Shown piece by piece: positions 30,970 through 42,309 of a stretch of 64,000 nt of DNA. The notes under the pieces were generated by a model. That model was not told the origin of the DNA and ran no database searches. It saw only the letters and a list, made by a program, of their open reading frames with translations. The stretch's first letter is position 1. Each line of letters begins with the position of its first letter. Source of the stretch: Acanthosepion esculentum (taxonomy: Eukaryota; Mollusca; Cephalopoda; Sepiida; Sepiidae); the NCBI GenBank assembly GCA_964036315.1, contig OZ038496.1:16894533-16958532 (forward strand). Reading direction: 5' to 3'. Position numbers and translations under genes: made by a program.

Positions 30970-31640
30970 AAATTTCATTTTGCTTCTTTTTCTCTGTTTT
31001 TCTATTTCTTTATTATTATTTCTTTCTCATTCATCACTTTTTCCTTTCTTTTTTCTCTTCTTTCATTTCTTTCTTTATCTCCTTTTTTTGTTGTTTTCTT
31101 TTTTCTTTTTTGATATCTTTTTCTTTCTCCTCTTTCTCATTATCACCTGTTTCTTATTTTTCTTATTTTCTCCTGTTTTTCTTTTTCTTACTCTGTTTCA
31201 TTTACTTCTTTTTCTTTATCTTTTGTTTTTTCTTTTGCTTTTTTCATTCTATTTTTTCTTTTTTTCTGTTTTTCTTCTTCCTCTTTTTCTGTTTTTTCTC
31301 CTTCCACTTTTTCTCTCTCTTTTTTTGTTTCTCTTCTGTTTTGCCTTTCTCTTTTTTTACTCTATTCTTTCTCTTTTCTTTTCTTTCATTTTCACCTGTC
31401 TCCTTTTCTTTTTTCTTCTGTTCCCATTTTTTTTTGCTTCCTTTTTTCTGCTTTGTTCCTCTCTTTTTTTCTCTCTCTTTTTCTTTTCTTTCTGCTTTCT
31501 ATTAAATCTTATACTTTTTTCCTTTCTTTTTCATTCCTTTTGTAATCATTTAGTCTTCTCACTTTTTAGCTCTCTTTAACTTGTCCTTCTCTTTTTTCCT
31601 TCCTATCTTGAATTCTTTCTTCACTGCTTTCTTTTTGGAA
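30970..31640. repeat. ~670-bp pyrimidine tract
   Basis: The plus strand is almost entirely T and C (TTCTTTTTCTCTCT-type). Overlapping open frames of 131-199 codons (phenylalanine, leucine and serine only) are composition artefacts. The tract is capable of triplex (H-DNA) formation. Confidence 0.9.
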
Positions 31641-32467
31641 GAATTAAAATAATATACAGCTTTTTTAAAAATGGCTGACTTAGCATATATTTAATGATAT
31701 GGAAACAGAATCTACAGAGTTATCAAGAAAATAAATTTTGAGTTTTTTTTTCCTTTTTTAATGTAAAGAAAATTATAAGAAACAAAAGAAAGATAAAAAA
31801 AAATTGTATCCATGGCAACTGAGAAAACATTGTGAAAATATACAAAATAAATGAAAATAACAGCATTAACAATAATAAAATATTGAAAGCTGTTATGGAG
31901 ATTGAAGTTATAATTTTAGAAAAATATTGCAAGTAATTGTTTGTAATAATTTACATAAGACATAAACTGTATTCAGAATAAGACAAGCAAAAATAAATTA
32001 CAATTATAATCACCTACCGGTTTTAAAAGTAATATGGAAACACACATATTAATCTGGAATTGGATTTGTAAAAAATTTATATATATTTATTGCTTTTCTA
32101 CAGGTGGTCAGCAATATTTGCAATAGATAAGCAATTTTTTCACAGTGGCTGCTGGAGAAGGTCTGACAGCTCCAGAGAAGTCTATATTTATGGCATTGCC
32201 GCTTCTCTTCTTAACTCTGTGATTCATTTCAGGTAGAGGAACTGCCTTGAAGAATTTATGTCCTCATGCTTTCCTGTTTGATAGACTGGCATTAGCTAAT
32301 TCCAAAAGAGATGTGGATATTTTTAACTGAATACTGGAACAAGAAATGCAATATTTATGATCCAAATGATATCAGTATGGGCAACATAAAATCAAAAGAA
32401 TGTATACTTATCTTTCAAAGACTATGCAAAAGCATTTAATAGAGCATTACACTATTATTACCTATTT
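31641..32467. other. Unassigned AT-rich stretch
   Basis: No gene or element recognised. Confidence 0.4.
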
Positions 32468-33085
32468 GAACTAATCATTTCATCCTAAGAAAGGCAATAA
32501 AGCCACGAAGATACAAGGGGGGGTTATTAAATGTAAGAGAATATGAGAAAAACAAAAACATTATTAAGGCGAAAGAACAATAAAAGAACAATAATTAAGA
32601 AGGCAGAAGATAATGATTGACATTGCATTTAAATTTTTGAAGATAAAGCAAGAATCCAAAAGAGAGTTTCATAAGTGAGACATGTGATAGAAGAAACTGT
32701 TAGCATAGAACTTACGGCTACATCCAGCCATTTCAACTGTAAAATGATGAGACCTTGCTGGCAATCAAGTACTGTGCTTAAATTTATAAAGTCTAGGCAC
32801 CAAAGAAGAAAATTTATCAGGACAATGAAAATATTTATGGAAAAGCCACAGGGAAGCTACATTAAAGTGATGGGAAAGCAAATGAAGCTGAGATGCAAGG
32901 TTAGAATCGATAATATTGCTGATTCTTTGTATTTTATCAAAAATCCCTAAATATATAACAGAAGCACCATACCATATGTAGCAACAATATTCAATGCATG
33001 GAGGCATGGTAGACCTACAAATGTGTATGATAGATTCTGGTGAGAAAAATTATTTAGAACAACACAATAAACCAACTTTCCTACA
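32468..33085 (-). mobile_element. LINE-A 3' portion
   Basis: The terminus is at 32468 (plus reading ATCATTTCATCCTAAGAAAG). The minus strand encodes MPPCIEYCCYIWYGASVIYL, GIFDKIQRISNIID and LWLFHKYFH in the family order. Frames are broken. Confidence 0.65.
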
Positions 33086-33089
33086 ATAT

Positions 33090-33808
33090 ATATATACAGC
33101 AATCGCTATCACTTGACTTAAAATATTTTTACCCTTCCTTGCCTTTAAAGGAGTGCCCTTTGCCGTGCTGATGTTGCTACATGCCTTACTTCTTGCCTAT
33201 CTCACACTGCAAATTTTTTCTAAGCTCTATACTAAACATTAAATCTGTTACAAAAAAAAACTAAACAAAATGAACACAAAATGATCAGCTTTAAAAAAGG
33301 ACTCATAACGGGAAAAACCAAATGAAAAAAGAATGTTAACAGCAAATACTTTTTCACACCCAACCCAGTTCTGCGGAATCAGAATCAACATTGAGTTTAA
33401 GCAAGCGAATGAGCCAATTGGAGTAAAGTGCCATGCCGATTAAAATTTTTCCCCCTAGTGTTGAATGCAGCTATCAATTTTTTTTTTTAATGCTAGTTAA
33501 CATTCGTGTCAGTCAGCTGTTGGTTCTCATGCTGGCCAATAGAATCTTCCTGCCTATTCATGGCAGGCAGCTATAGGCTCTCACTCTGGCCAGTAGAAAA
33601 TGACCACAAACTACATGAAAACTGCCGTAGAAGCATGAAAAAATCGATTATTTGCACTATCAATGGGAGTTGGGAAATGCAAAGTCAGTCTTGGCCTTCT
33701 TACTAACTTGGAGCATGTGCATGTAAATTTTGGTGCAAATCCATCGAAAATTGCGCCCGCACATTCGTTACACACACACACACACATCCTGCCTTTTATA
33801 GATAGAGA
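33090..33808 (-). mobile_element. Non-autonomous Helitron-like element, 3' end eroded
   Basis: Read on the minus strand it begins at 33808 with TCTCTATCTATAAAAGGCAG after an A, a TC 5' end of the type known from Helitrons, followed by a (GT)n run. The next roughly 700 bp match, in opposite orientation, the copy at 40.57-41.33 kb (shared CTACGGCAGTTTTCATGTAG, CAAACGAATGAGCC-type and GGAGTGCCCTTTGCCGTG blocks). The CTAG 3' terminus is not visible here. Confidence 0.6.
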
Positions 33809-34032
33809 TATGCGTTTGTGTGTGCTGATTCAGAAAAGTCTATGGAAAGAAACATGAAAGATAAATGCTGTAGAAATGTGGAATCAAGGAAAGAAAGGAA
33901 AAAGGCACATGGAAGCTACATTATGCTGAAGCTTGTGTCAGATTGGTTGAGGCTGCTGGTGACTTCCTGAACTATGTTTTATATTGCTTTGAATATTGCC
34001 AAGGAGGTCCTTTTAAGCAGTCAGGGTGGATA
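33809..34032. other. Unassigned stretch
   Basis: Nothing recognised. Confidence 0.35.
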
Positions 34033-34440
34033 CATGATGTCAGTTATCAGTTCTCTCCTGTTAATTCCCCTCTCCAAGTTCTCCACTGCCTCAAGGACAC
34101 ATGGCACACTGGATAAAGGTGTTGGTTAGATCCAGTGACAGGACCCAAAGAGTGTGAGTTCAATACCCGGTTAAGGCAGTGGAGAACTTGGAGAGGGGAA
34201 TTAACACAAGATAACTGATAACTGACATCCATTAAATATAATATGTGGAACTAGAACAGTCTACCCCAGTGAGCAAAATAAAGGGTTCAGTTTGACATTC
34301 TATCTACCTGATGAAGGCCAGAGCGTACAACAGCCGAAATGTTGTAATAAATATGGCGACAAAGATGAGGACAATAGTCTGAATAATGTAAATAGTGTAC
34401 ATAATACCTCATCTCAGAAATATAGACATCAACTTCTTGA
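34033..34440 (+). mobile_element. SINE S1 with inverted 5' partial copy
   Basis: 34086-34440 is a plus-strand S1 with complete head (TGGCACACTGGATAAAGG as A box, GAGTTCAATACCCGG as B box), the CTGATGAAGGCC hairpin block and tail. 34033-34085 is a minus-strand piece of the same SINE (GAGAACTTGGAGAGGGGAAT), joined head-to-head. Confidence 0.65.
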
Positions 34441-34796
34441 TTATATAATTATTTTGTCTTTGGGTTACATGTGCTATCCATTTTAGTTGTTGCTGCTGTT
34501 GAAAGTCCTCAAGTGATGTGTGTTTTTTTATTTGGCAAAGTTCTTTGTGCTTCTGCAGCGCCAGCCTACAAATTTCAAAGAAGTATGGTTCTTGCTAAGA
34601 TCTATAGGCTACATTTGCTCAAAGCCATTTTTAGCCATTGATCTTAGAAAGTCATTGTATACAGTTGACAGTTTAGATATTTCTGAATGACTTTGGCACC
34701 ATTGATGACATTCATATGAAAGAGGCAATCTAACAAGGCTATTTAAGAACATGACACAAAAATTTAGATTAATGTCTTGATTTTTTTTTTTTTACA
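34441..34796. other. Unassigned stretch
   Basis: No gene or element recognised. Confidence 0.35.
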
Positions 34797-35470
34797 GTGA
34801 TCTTCATCCTGTACAAAGCTCAAAGGTCACTTGAGGTAGAGAGTTGCAGAGTTAGAGGAACAGCTTATATAGATATGCATGGAAGATAATGATTAACCCT
34901 AGACTTGAAGATTGTAGTGATTCGGGAAGTAACCTCTTAGGAGACAGTTTCATGAGAAAAAGCTGTTTGAATAGAACTTACTTCTCACTGATGGAATACG
35001 GAAGGAATAATGGTAGTTCACTACAATGTGTTTGGCATGGTGGGTCTAGGCTGTGAAGGTTAAAGCTGGTGGAACTAAGGTGTGTAGTTCATCTGAACGC
35101 TTTACATGAAACTGAAGTGCTTATGACATCTGTGAGAAAGGTGTTGTGAGTGGAAAATATTATGTCACCTACAAGGACATGGAGATGCTTTTGGGATCTA
35201 TTGAGAGTGGAAAGACTAGACAACCCCTGCCCATATATGGCAGCATTAATCCATTTTTAGTCTGATCTGGCTCTTGCAAAGTTAGCAGATAGCATGAGGA
35301 GAGAGATACTTGCTGGAGTGGTGCAGGGAACCAACCATTATTCCAGCATCTTTAGCCATGAATCCTATATACGATGCTCCACTTGAGGTCTGGTTTGATT
35401 TTTAATCCCAATAGGTAGTCAAGGCATGGGGTCTCCCTGAGGGAACATCTGTTCATTGCAATTGGTGAAC
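34797..35470 (-). mobile_element. LINE-B 3' portion
   Basis: The terminus (plus reading AAAGGTCACTTGAGGTAGAG, after TTCATCCTGTACAAAGC) and several downstream blocks are shared with 61.15-62.1 kb. In that copy the minus strand reads THHVTYIVANHPHSLCIPSA and RSKLRSNSFFLQTTAL. All frames are broken here. Confidence 0.55.
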
Positions 35471-35879
35471 ATTCAGGGTGTTTGACAAAATTACTCCAAA
35501 CAGCCTTTTCTAAGTACAATTTTCTTATCTCTTATACTAAATTTGTTATAACTGATCCATACAATGAGTTATTTGTACTGTTTTGTTTTTATTGATTCCA
35601 TATCCTGCATTTTTATTCAGGGTGCATCCCATTACTGCCTTCATTCCAATTCTAGATCATAGTATGTTTTGGAAAACTTTATCTTGAGTGCTATTTCTTG
35701 GAACAGAGAAAATAATAATAACAATGATAATGATAAAGAAACTTTATTCAGTAATAAAGAAAGCCAACAAATTCAAAAGAGAATTTGAAGTGAGTAAAGA
35801 ATTGCAAATAAACTTTAATACACCTCCTGTATTGGCAAAGAACCTAAAAAAGAAAACAAAAGCAAATGCAATGTTCAAG
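35471..35879. other. Unassigned, possibly 5' part of RLE-LINE
   Basis: A 68-codon plus-strand open frame at 35688 (lysine-rich) leads toward the RLE-LINE fragment. I cannot assign it. Confidence 0.3.
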
Positions 35880-36590
35880 ATGCAGAAACGATGACAAGAC
35901 AAGCCCCTTCATTATCAATACTCTAGCCATACCAAATAAGCTGACAGCTCCATACACATCAGATGTTATATATTGCACAGTTAAAAGCTGAATCTGAATG
36001 TTTTATCCTTGCTGAACAGAACCAATACTGGCTAACTAGAAATTACCAATCTCACATACTGAAAAACTGTGTCAGGCTGCATGGCATTGGCACCCACTGA
36101 ATAGAAAAGCTAGCATGACAGAGTGGGCCAATATCTGCTTTGGAAAATATGCAGCTTTTATGGAAAGGAAACTGCAGGAAATTGGTATTGGTTGCAGACA
36201 TGGGACATGAAACAATTTTATGGGACTTTACACAAAGAACAATCAAAGCTAATTGCCCAGACACCATGATTAGAGACTGCAAAAACAAAATATGTCTTCT
36301 TATTGACATGGCAGTCCCTGCAGACTGCAATGTATCTTTGAAGATCTTAAAAATCTATCAAAATACAAGGTTCTGATAGACTCATTGAAGGGATCCCTAG
36401 TAGCCCAAGAATTAAAGAAATACAAAAAATTGTACTCACAACTACAACCCACACCTTACAAAGTGTTTTATCTATGTAAAATGTGTATGATCGTAGTTTT
36501 TTCTTCTTTTTTTTCCCCCAAAAATGATTGGTTGAAAATGTCATAATGCCATCTCTGACCTTAAGTTGGGACCTGGAAAGAAATCAGTAT
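35880..36590 (+). pseudogene. RLE-type LINE C-terminal fragment
   Basis: The plus strand encodes ETILWDFTQRTIKANCPDTM, then IRDCKNKICLLIDMAVPADC and NVSLKILK. The spacing CPD-x14-D fits the PD-x(12-14)-D signature of the restriction-like endonuclease in R2/NeSL-type LINEs. It continues with IPSSPRIKEIQKI-like wording and TTTHTLQSVLSM. The tail ACCAGAAATCAAA is shared with the 30-kb copy, followed by short CATA and CAA repeats. Confidence 0.55.
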
Positions 36591-36649
36591 ATACCAGAAA
36601 TCAAAATATATAAATACATACATACATACGATAACAACAACAACAACAA

Positions 36650-36960
36650 GCTCCTTGTTTCTGTTACAGATGCCTGATCAGGTACATGTGTTTGTTCTAA
36701 ACAGTCCACCTGTGGTTTATACTGCAACTCTGCCCAACCATTGATGGTTTCCAAAGATTTCCATCAACCCATTTTCCCACTGAAGTGTTGGGTGAACTTG
36801 TGATATGGCTTACAGTCACTTTCCAAAAATGCTACATACTGAAATCACTTCACCAGGCCAATAGCATTAAGGTCACCTCCCTAGCAAATCAATCGTGCTG
36901 AGATTTGAACCCAGGTCTCATGGTTGGGAAAACATTCTAGCCACTTGCCCAGCTGATACA
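36650..36960 (-). mobile_element. tRNA-derived SINE S2
   Basis: On the minus strand from about 36958: GCTGGGCAAGTGGCTAGAAT (A box) and CCTGGGTTCAAATCTCAGC (B box), a good tRNA-like head. The body resembles 49.75-49.98 kb (CCATATCACAAGTTCACCCA-type sequence) and ends in a segment shared with 58.03-58.14 kb (GCAGTATAAACCACAGGTGG). Confidence 0.65.
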
Positions 36961-37029
36961 CACACACACATATACACACAAACATATCATTTACGTGCCA
37001 CGTGTGATAAACGCTTAGGTGATCATGTA

Positions 37030-37200
37030 TCTTTCAATACATGACTGATGAGGCAAATTCTTTCCCCACAGTAGGTTGCCATTTCTTTCTGCAGTAGACC
37101 AGTTGCCACCCAAGGCTATAGAACCCAGTCTGTCCTACTATTTACCCATAGCTGAGGGAAGAAGAAGCAAATTCATATCTTTCCCAAGGGTATTAACATA
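37030..37200 (-). mobile_element. 5S-SINE tail fragment
   Basis: Minus-strand copy of the shared tail: plus reading TTGCCATTTCTTTCTGCAGT, GGCTATAGAACCCAGTCTGT, ACTATTTACCCATAGCTGAG. Confidence 0.55.
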
Positions 37201-37404
37201 TATACAGGGGTAAAAATAAATTAACACAAGTTTTAAACCCATTATAATGCAAAGTAAACAATTATGAAACAACAACATTTATTTTGAAACAAATGCGTAT
37301 GAAATAGGGTTTATAAAATTACTACAAATTTACAATTGTTCTTCCATTTTGCTGCATAAATAAGGTTGCATGTTTGATCAGATTATTGACAGATTATCTA
37401 TAAC

Positions 37405-37607
37405 TTAAGGCATGCACTCAGCTTCTAAGGAATGTCTCCCACTTGAAGGAATATTGTGCAGTGTCTTTGTGATTTCAAACTTTTCTATCAAACAAGTAAT
37501 TATTGATAGAGCAAAAGGATCCTGTTTTAAATTGTCCCTTGTTTTATAAGCTATCATCATTGCTGCTGCAGTAGTCTGAGAATTGTATTTTTGATACATG
37601 TTATAGA
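37405..37607 (-). pseudogene. Helix-turn-helix-like transposase fragment
   Basis: The minus strand encodes TTAAAMMIAYKTRDNLKQDP, then ITCLIEKFEITKTLHNIPSS and GRHSLEAE. The pattern LIxKFExTxxxxxxPxSGR is typical of HTH DNA-binding regions in transposase-like proteins, including DUF4817-type. It abuts the left TIR of the mariner and is on the opposite strand. Confidence 0.35.
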
Positions 37608-37610
37608 TAT

Positions 37611-38463
37611 AAGGTGTGTTCAAAAAGTATCCAACTTTAGTTTTTCCTGCTAAAACTAATGCTCTATAGGCAAAATCCTTTAGGTGCAAGGTGACACAAC
37701 CTTTTCCTATGCATGCATCAGTTCCCAAAGTACAGATGTGCAATGCATGCTCATCAGATTTTCATTTTCATGCAAGATGATTGAAGTCATCAAGCAGAGA
37801 TATTGCATCAAGTTTTGCCTAAAGCTTTGTGATACTCCAGCTCAAACCATTCAGAAGATTCAGCAGGATTTTGGTGATGATGCCTTGGGCAAAACTCATA
37901 TCAAGGAGTGGTACAACTGCTTCAAATAGAACAACCACCACAAGTCAAAATGAGGGGCCAATTGAAAAGCTTTGACAAATAATCATAGAAGACCACTGCG
38001 TAACAGTCCAAGAAATTCTTCATGAAGTAGGAATAATTACAGGATCAGGGCATTCCATTTTAACAGAGGATTTGTGCATGCAGAGAGTGACAGTGAAATT
38101 CAAGTGTTTGTTATGCTCAAATAATCCAAGCTTTCCTGGTCAAGAACAACAGACCACTTGTACAACAGGCTCCCTATTCTCCTGGCTTGGCAATGTGTGA
38201 CATCTGGTTCTTCACCAAACTGAATACCACACTGAATGTGGAGAAATTTGAGTTCTAATAGGAAATTATGAGAAAAGCAAAAGTGGCGATCCATAGCATT
38301 ACTGAGAAGGCATTTCAGATGTGTTACCAGGAGTGGCAGATCAGATGGGAGAAGTCTGTGAACTCCTATGAAGAGCATTTTAAAGGTGATTAAATAAAAT
38401 TTGTAAAAATGTACAAAATTGATTTTTTATGCCCAAATGTCGGATACTTTTTTAACACACCTT
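37611..38463 (+). mobile_element. Mariner-like element with TIRs, catalytic core deleted
   Basis: The left end AAGGTGTGTTCAAAAAGTAT and the inverted right end AAGGTGTGTTAAAAAAGTAT form a TIR of over 20 bp. The plus strand encodes the N-terminal DNA-binding part (YCIKFCLKLCDTPAQTIQKI, HIKEWYNCFK, stop). It then jumps to the C-terminal region (PLVQQAPYSPGLAMCDIWFF, KAFQMCYQEWQIRWEKSVNS, YEEHFKGD). The APYSPGLAMCD segment corresponds to PPYSPDLAPCD in active elements, so the third catalytic Asp is Gly. The stretch with the first two Asp residues is missing. At about 850 bp it is shorter than the usual 1.3 kb. Confidence 0.75.
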
Positions 38464-38575
38464 GTATGTTGTACATACTTGTAAGTTGGATTTTGGTTTG
38501 GACTTAGAGAAATATAAATTAAATTTTGTACTTATTTAAACTTTTAATCAGTTTATGGTATTGTAACTATCTTCA

Positions 38576-39175
38576 AGGAGTAATGGATAGCGGCTCAGAT
38601 TGAGGAACCGGAGAGCCGAGTTCAAATTCCAGTTAAAATCCATTACATTCACTTATGTGCTAATAACCTTGGAAAGGGTATTGTTGAGTCTTGACTCAAT
38701 GTTGAATCTCGCCTATTGCATGGAATAATAATGCAACACAAAATGTACTTGGAACAAGAATGTATTATAACAAGAAAGTGTACACAATAAGTACATATAG
38801 TATTTCTGTATATTTCTGGGAAGACATTCCTGGAGAATGTGTTGACTAGTCGCAGTCGATCAGAGTCTCTAGTTGGATCTCGTGATTCTATCTCCTTCTC
38901 TCCTCGTCTTCCGGTATCAACCATTATTTATATAGTTGGTAGTCACCTATGCAGATTAGGTGGATTCCACCACAACAGGTATGAATCCTCTTCTTCTTCC
39001 CCTAGCTATGGGATAGCAGGACAGACTGGGTACTATAACCTTGGATGGCAACTGGTCTACCACAGAAAGAAATGGCAACCGACTGCAGGAAAAAATCTAC
39101 CTTGTCTGTCATGTATGAAAAGGTACATGATTGCCTACATGTGTATCCCACATGGGACATAACTGACTGACTGAA
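38576..39175 (+). mobile_element. 5S-SINE tail interrupted by a solo LTR
   Basis: The tail runs from TAATGGATAGCGGCTCAGAT to GGAAAGGGTAT (38681), is interrupted by 296 bp, and resumes at GGTATGAATCCTCTTC (38978) through GGATGGCAACTGGTCTACCA to the ACTGACTGACTGAACT end. Confidence 0.7.
38682..38977 (-). mobile_element. Solo LTR with 5-bp TSD (296 bp)
   Basis: The insert begins TGTTG and ends CAACA. It is flanked by GGTAT on both sides (38677-38681 and 38978-38982). A 5-bp TSD with TG...CA ends is typical of Ty3/gypsy or BEL LTRs. On the minus strand CTATATAAATAATGG (about 38923-38937) provides a TATA box, which sets the orientation. No internal region is present, implying LTR-LTR recombination. 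Confidence 0.8.
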
Positions 39176-39850
39176 CTATCTTCAAGTTACAATACCATAA
39201 GCTTTTAAAGAAGGTAATAGTGATGAAAGCAACAATAATAAGTTTTTTTTTATTTTTAGTTTTAGACATTTCTTTTTTTTTGGAAAAATATTTTGATACA
39301 GTACCATTTTTATGTGTGTCAATCTGTGATATGAATTATAAAAAGAATTAAACTTCAATTAATTATTTTGATTTTTTAATTTTTTGTTTCAATCAGTGTG
39401 TTCTTGCACCTTCCTCAAATACACTAGATGTTAATTGTGTCGATCTTTGAGGTAATGAGTATACAGGTGTTGGCTAGTAAATTCAGCTGGTTGGCCAGCT
39501 GTTGTATTCTGTGATACACTTGCATATTTTTATTCTGCCAAACAGCATGTCTACTTACCTTTATACCTTATTCAACCTATGAACTTTTCAACCAAACCTC
39601 ATATGTGTTGCTTTTTTAGCTATTTGGTTTGAAATTATCAAACCTGTTAATTAGCCTGTTATCTTTAAATATATATTTCATGAAATTTTTTTCTTTAGAA
39701 AATTCTAATATTTTTTCTCTTTTTCTTCTTATTTCAGGTAAGTCCTTCCAAATCTTGATGTTTTTTATTTTCACTTCAGTAAAATTGGTAAGAAAATTAT
39801 TTTTCTTCTCAAAAGTGATTTTGACCAGAATCAACAAATAATTCTTTTGC
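39176..39850. other. Unassigned AT-rich stretch
   Basis: Nothing recognised; short plus and minus open frames over 39616-39852 are low complexity. Confidence 0.35.
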
Positions 39851-39853
39851 ACT

Positions 39854-40140
39854 TGCTGATATCTTTAGATATTTTTTATATAGCGCAGGCTTTGCTGATA
39901 TCTTTAGATATTTTTTATATAGCGCAGGCTCTGCTGATATCTTTTTGTGTTTATATTTGAAAATGTTGTTGATTTGTTTTTATTTTATCCTGGGAAAACA
40001 TTGTTGATTTCTTTTTAGGTTTTTTTCTTGAAAGATTTTGCTGAATTTTTCTTATATTTTTCTACTTGGAAAAATTTTGCTGATTTCATTTTGCATTTAT
40101 CTACTTGAAAAATTTTGCTGATTTCTCATAGAAAATCTAT
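39854..40140. repeat. 39-bp tandem repeat decaying into related units
   Basis: TGCTGATATCTTTAGATATT starts occur at 39854, 39893 and 39932 (period 39; the first two units differ by one base). Diverged units with TTGCTGATTTC and CTACTTGAAAAATTT continue to about 40140. Confidence 0.75.
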
Positions 40141-40535
40141 CCCACAAAAATATTGCCAGACTCAATGTGAGGCCAGGTAAAAAACTATTAACACAAAAAC
40201 AAATGACAACACATGTATTAACACAAGAATTACAATTATAATAAAAGAAAACATTTGAAGATTAATTACATAGAAAACATTTGAACTAAAGTAGTTGCAT
40301 CATTTTTCTCTGTGTGTGCATAACAATCATTTGTACATGGGAATATGAAAGTCAGGAGAGAAAACCATGAAATGAATGTGCCTCGGTGAGAGGCACTTTA
40401 CCCACATATAAACTTCATCTTATAGCCAAAGTTGAAAAGCTGGAAAAGAGAAAAAGAGACTCGGGAGAAAAATGCATGCTTTTTTATAGGATCTTTAGAG
40501 ATGTTTTTTTAGCAAATTCAAGATGAACCCCACTC

Positions 40536-40566
<31 letters not shown>
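40141..40566. other. Unassigned, with (AT)n at 40545-40566
   Basis: No element recognised before the Helitron copy. Confidence 0.35.
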
Positions 40567-41325
40567 AGGAATGATGTGTGTGTGTGTAATGAATGCACAT
40601 CTGCAATGTTCGACAGATTTGCACCAAAATTTACATGCACATGCACATCCAAGTTAGTAGAAAGGCCAAGACTGACTTTGCATTTCCCAACTTCCATCGA
40701 TAGTGGAAATAATCGATTTTTTCATGCTTCTACGGCAGTTTTCATGTAGTTTGCGGCCATTTTCTACTGGCCAGAGTGAGAGTCTATAGCTGGCTGCCAT
40801 GAATAGGCAGGATGATTCTATTGGCCAATGTGAGAGCCAACAGCTGACTGACAATGAATGTTAACTAGCATGCTAGCATTAAAAAAAAAATCGATAGCTG
40901 CATTCATCACAAGGGGGAAAAATTTAAATCTGCATGGCACTTTACTCCACTTGGCTCATTTGTTTGCTTAAACTTAACGTTGATTCTGATTCCGCAGAAC
41001 TGTGTTGGGTGTAAAAAAGTATTTGTTGTTAACATTCTTTATTCATTCAGTTTTTCCAGTTACGAGTCCCTTTTAAAGCTGATCGTTTTGTGTTCATTTT
41101 GTTTAGTTTTTTTTTCGTAACAGATTTAATGTTTAGTATAGAGCTTAGAAAAAATTTGCAGTGTGAGATAGGCAAGAAGTAAGGAATGTAGCAACATCAG
41201 CATGGCAAAGGGCACTCCTTTAAAGGCAAGGAAGGGCAAAAATATTTTAAGTCAAGTGATAGCAATTGCTGTGTGAGTCGTACGATTTTTGAATCAAGCA
41301 CAGGCAATGCCGGGCCATGCTGCTA

Positions 41326-41326
<1 letters not shown>
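40567..41326 (+). mobile_element. Non-autonomous Helitron-like element with CTAG 3' end
   Basis: The 3' terminus reads CACAGGCAATGCCGGGCCAT, then GCTGCTAG followed by T at 41327. A GC-rich short palindrome-like segment just before CTAG|T is the hallmark of Helitron 3' ends. The 5' end, intact in the inverted sibling at 33.8 kb, is here replaced by (AT)n before the (GT)n run. About 760 bp with no protein. Confidence 0.65.

Positions 41327-41372
<46 letters not shown>
41327..41372. repeat. (AT)n microsatellite
   Basis: AT dinucleotides immediately after the Helitron 3' end. Confidence 0.95.
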
Positions 41373-41376
<4 letters not shown>

Positions 41377-42040
41377 ACACATTTTGTATGTATGTAACAC
41401 ATTTTGTTTTCTAGAAGGACTTCCTTATAAATAATGTTTTTGTTGATGGAATTATATGTGTGTGGCAGGGGCAAGAAGAGATATAAAAATGTGAGTGTTG
41501 ACAGGAGACACTGAATATGTAGGAATGCTTGAATTTATATTTTTTAATTTAATTTTTTATGTCTCAATATATAGTCAAGTCAATCTCATTCTTTTTCCCT
41601 ATTCTTTTGTTTTTATCACTTTTATTATTAAGCACCCCGCATTGTGATAATAGAAGAATGGTGAAATGATGTAAAAAAACCTGATGTAAAACCAAATTTA
41701 CCGTGAAGCAGCTATAGTAATCATAGCACTTTCTATAAATTTCCGCTTTAGTAAATTGATTCCTCTTTCAATTAAAGTAGTATTTTTAAAATCTAAATTG
41801 TGGTCTAACTTTTTACAGTGAGTTAATGTTGTTTTTAAAAGATCCATTCACATTCATGAGCACTTAGAATTTGTAGCTTTCAATATTTATAAGATGAGGA
41901 GAAAGTTCATCCAATACCCTAATTATTTCATATTCAGTGTGATACAGAAGGCTCGTTAAATATTTCAGAATAATAATGATGCTTTCAAGCAAATCCAATG
42001 GAAGAAGATACCTAATAACTCTATCACAAATCCAATTGAA
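41373..42040. other. Unassigned stretch
   Basis: No element recognised except possible upstream PLE sequence near 42040. Confidence 0.35.
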
Positions 42041-42262
42041 AAGAATTTATTTTAGCTTAACAAAAAATTGGTTACAACTATTTTTAAAACAGTAAGAGAC
42101 TTAATAATACAAAACAAAATAAGCTAAAACTTGAAGAGGGAATTTATTCCATATCCTATAAAAGCAATGTTTGCCACAAGTGATACACAGGAGAAATCTT
42201 GAGGAATTCAAATAAAATATATGAACATAAAAGTGATCTTTTACAAAAAAAAAAAACACACT
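42040..42262 (+). pseudogene. GIY-YIG relic of a PLE-like element
   Basis: Plus-strand reading: KLEEGIYSISYKSNVCHK, stop, YTGEILRNSNKIYEHKSDLL. GIYSI and YTGE at the usual spacing, with N-x(4)-EHK after, match the core of a GIY-YIG domain of the kind found in PLE-type retroelements. One in-frame TGA falls just before the YTG. Confidence 0.5.
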
Positions 42263-42309
42263 CATCTCTAGTTCTTGCTTACTGAATGTTTTTATTTACC
42301 TAAAATAAG

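Noticed and set aside
30980..31579. 199-aa hydrophobic ORF resembling a membrane protein
   Set aside because: It is a translation of a T/C-only tract, giving only Phe/Leu/Ser-rich low complexity.
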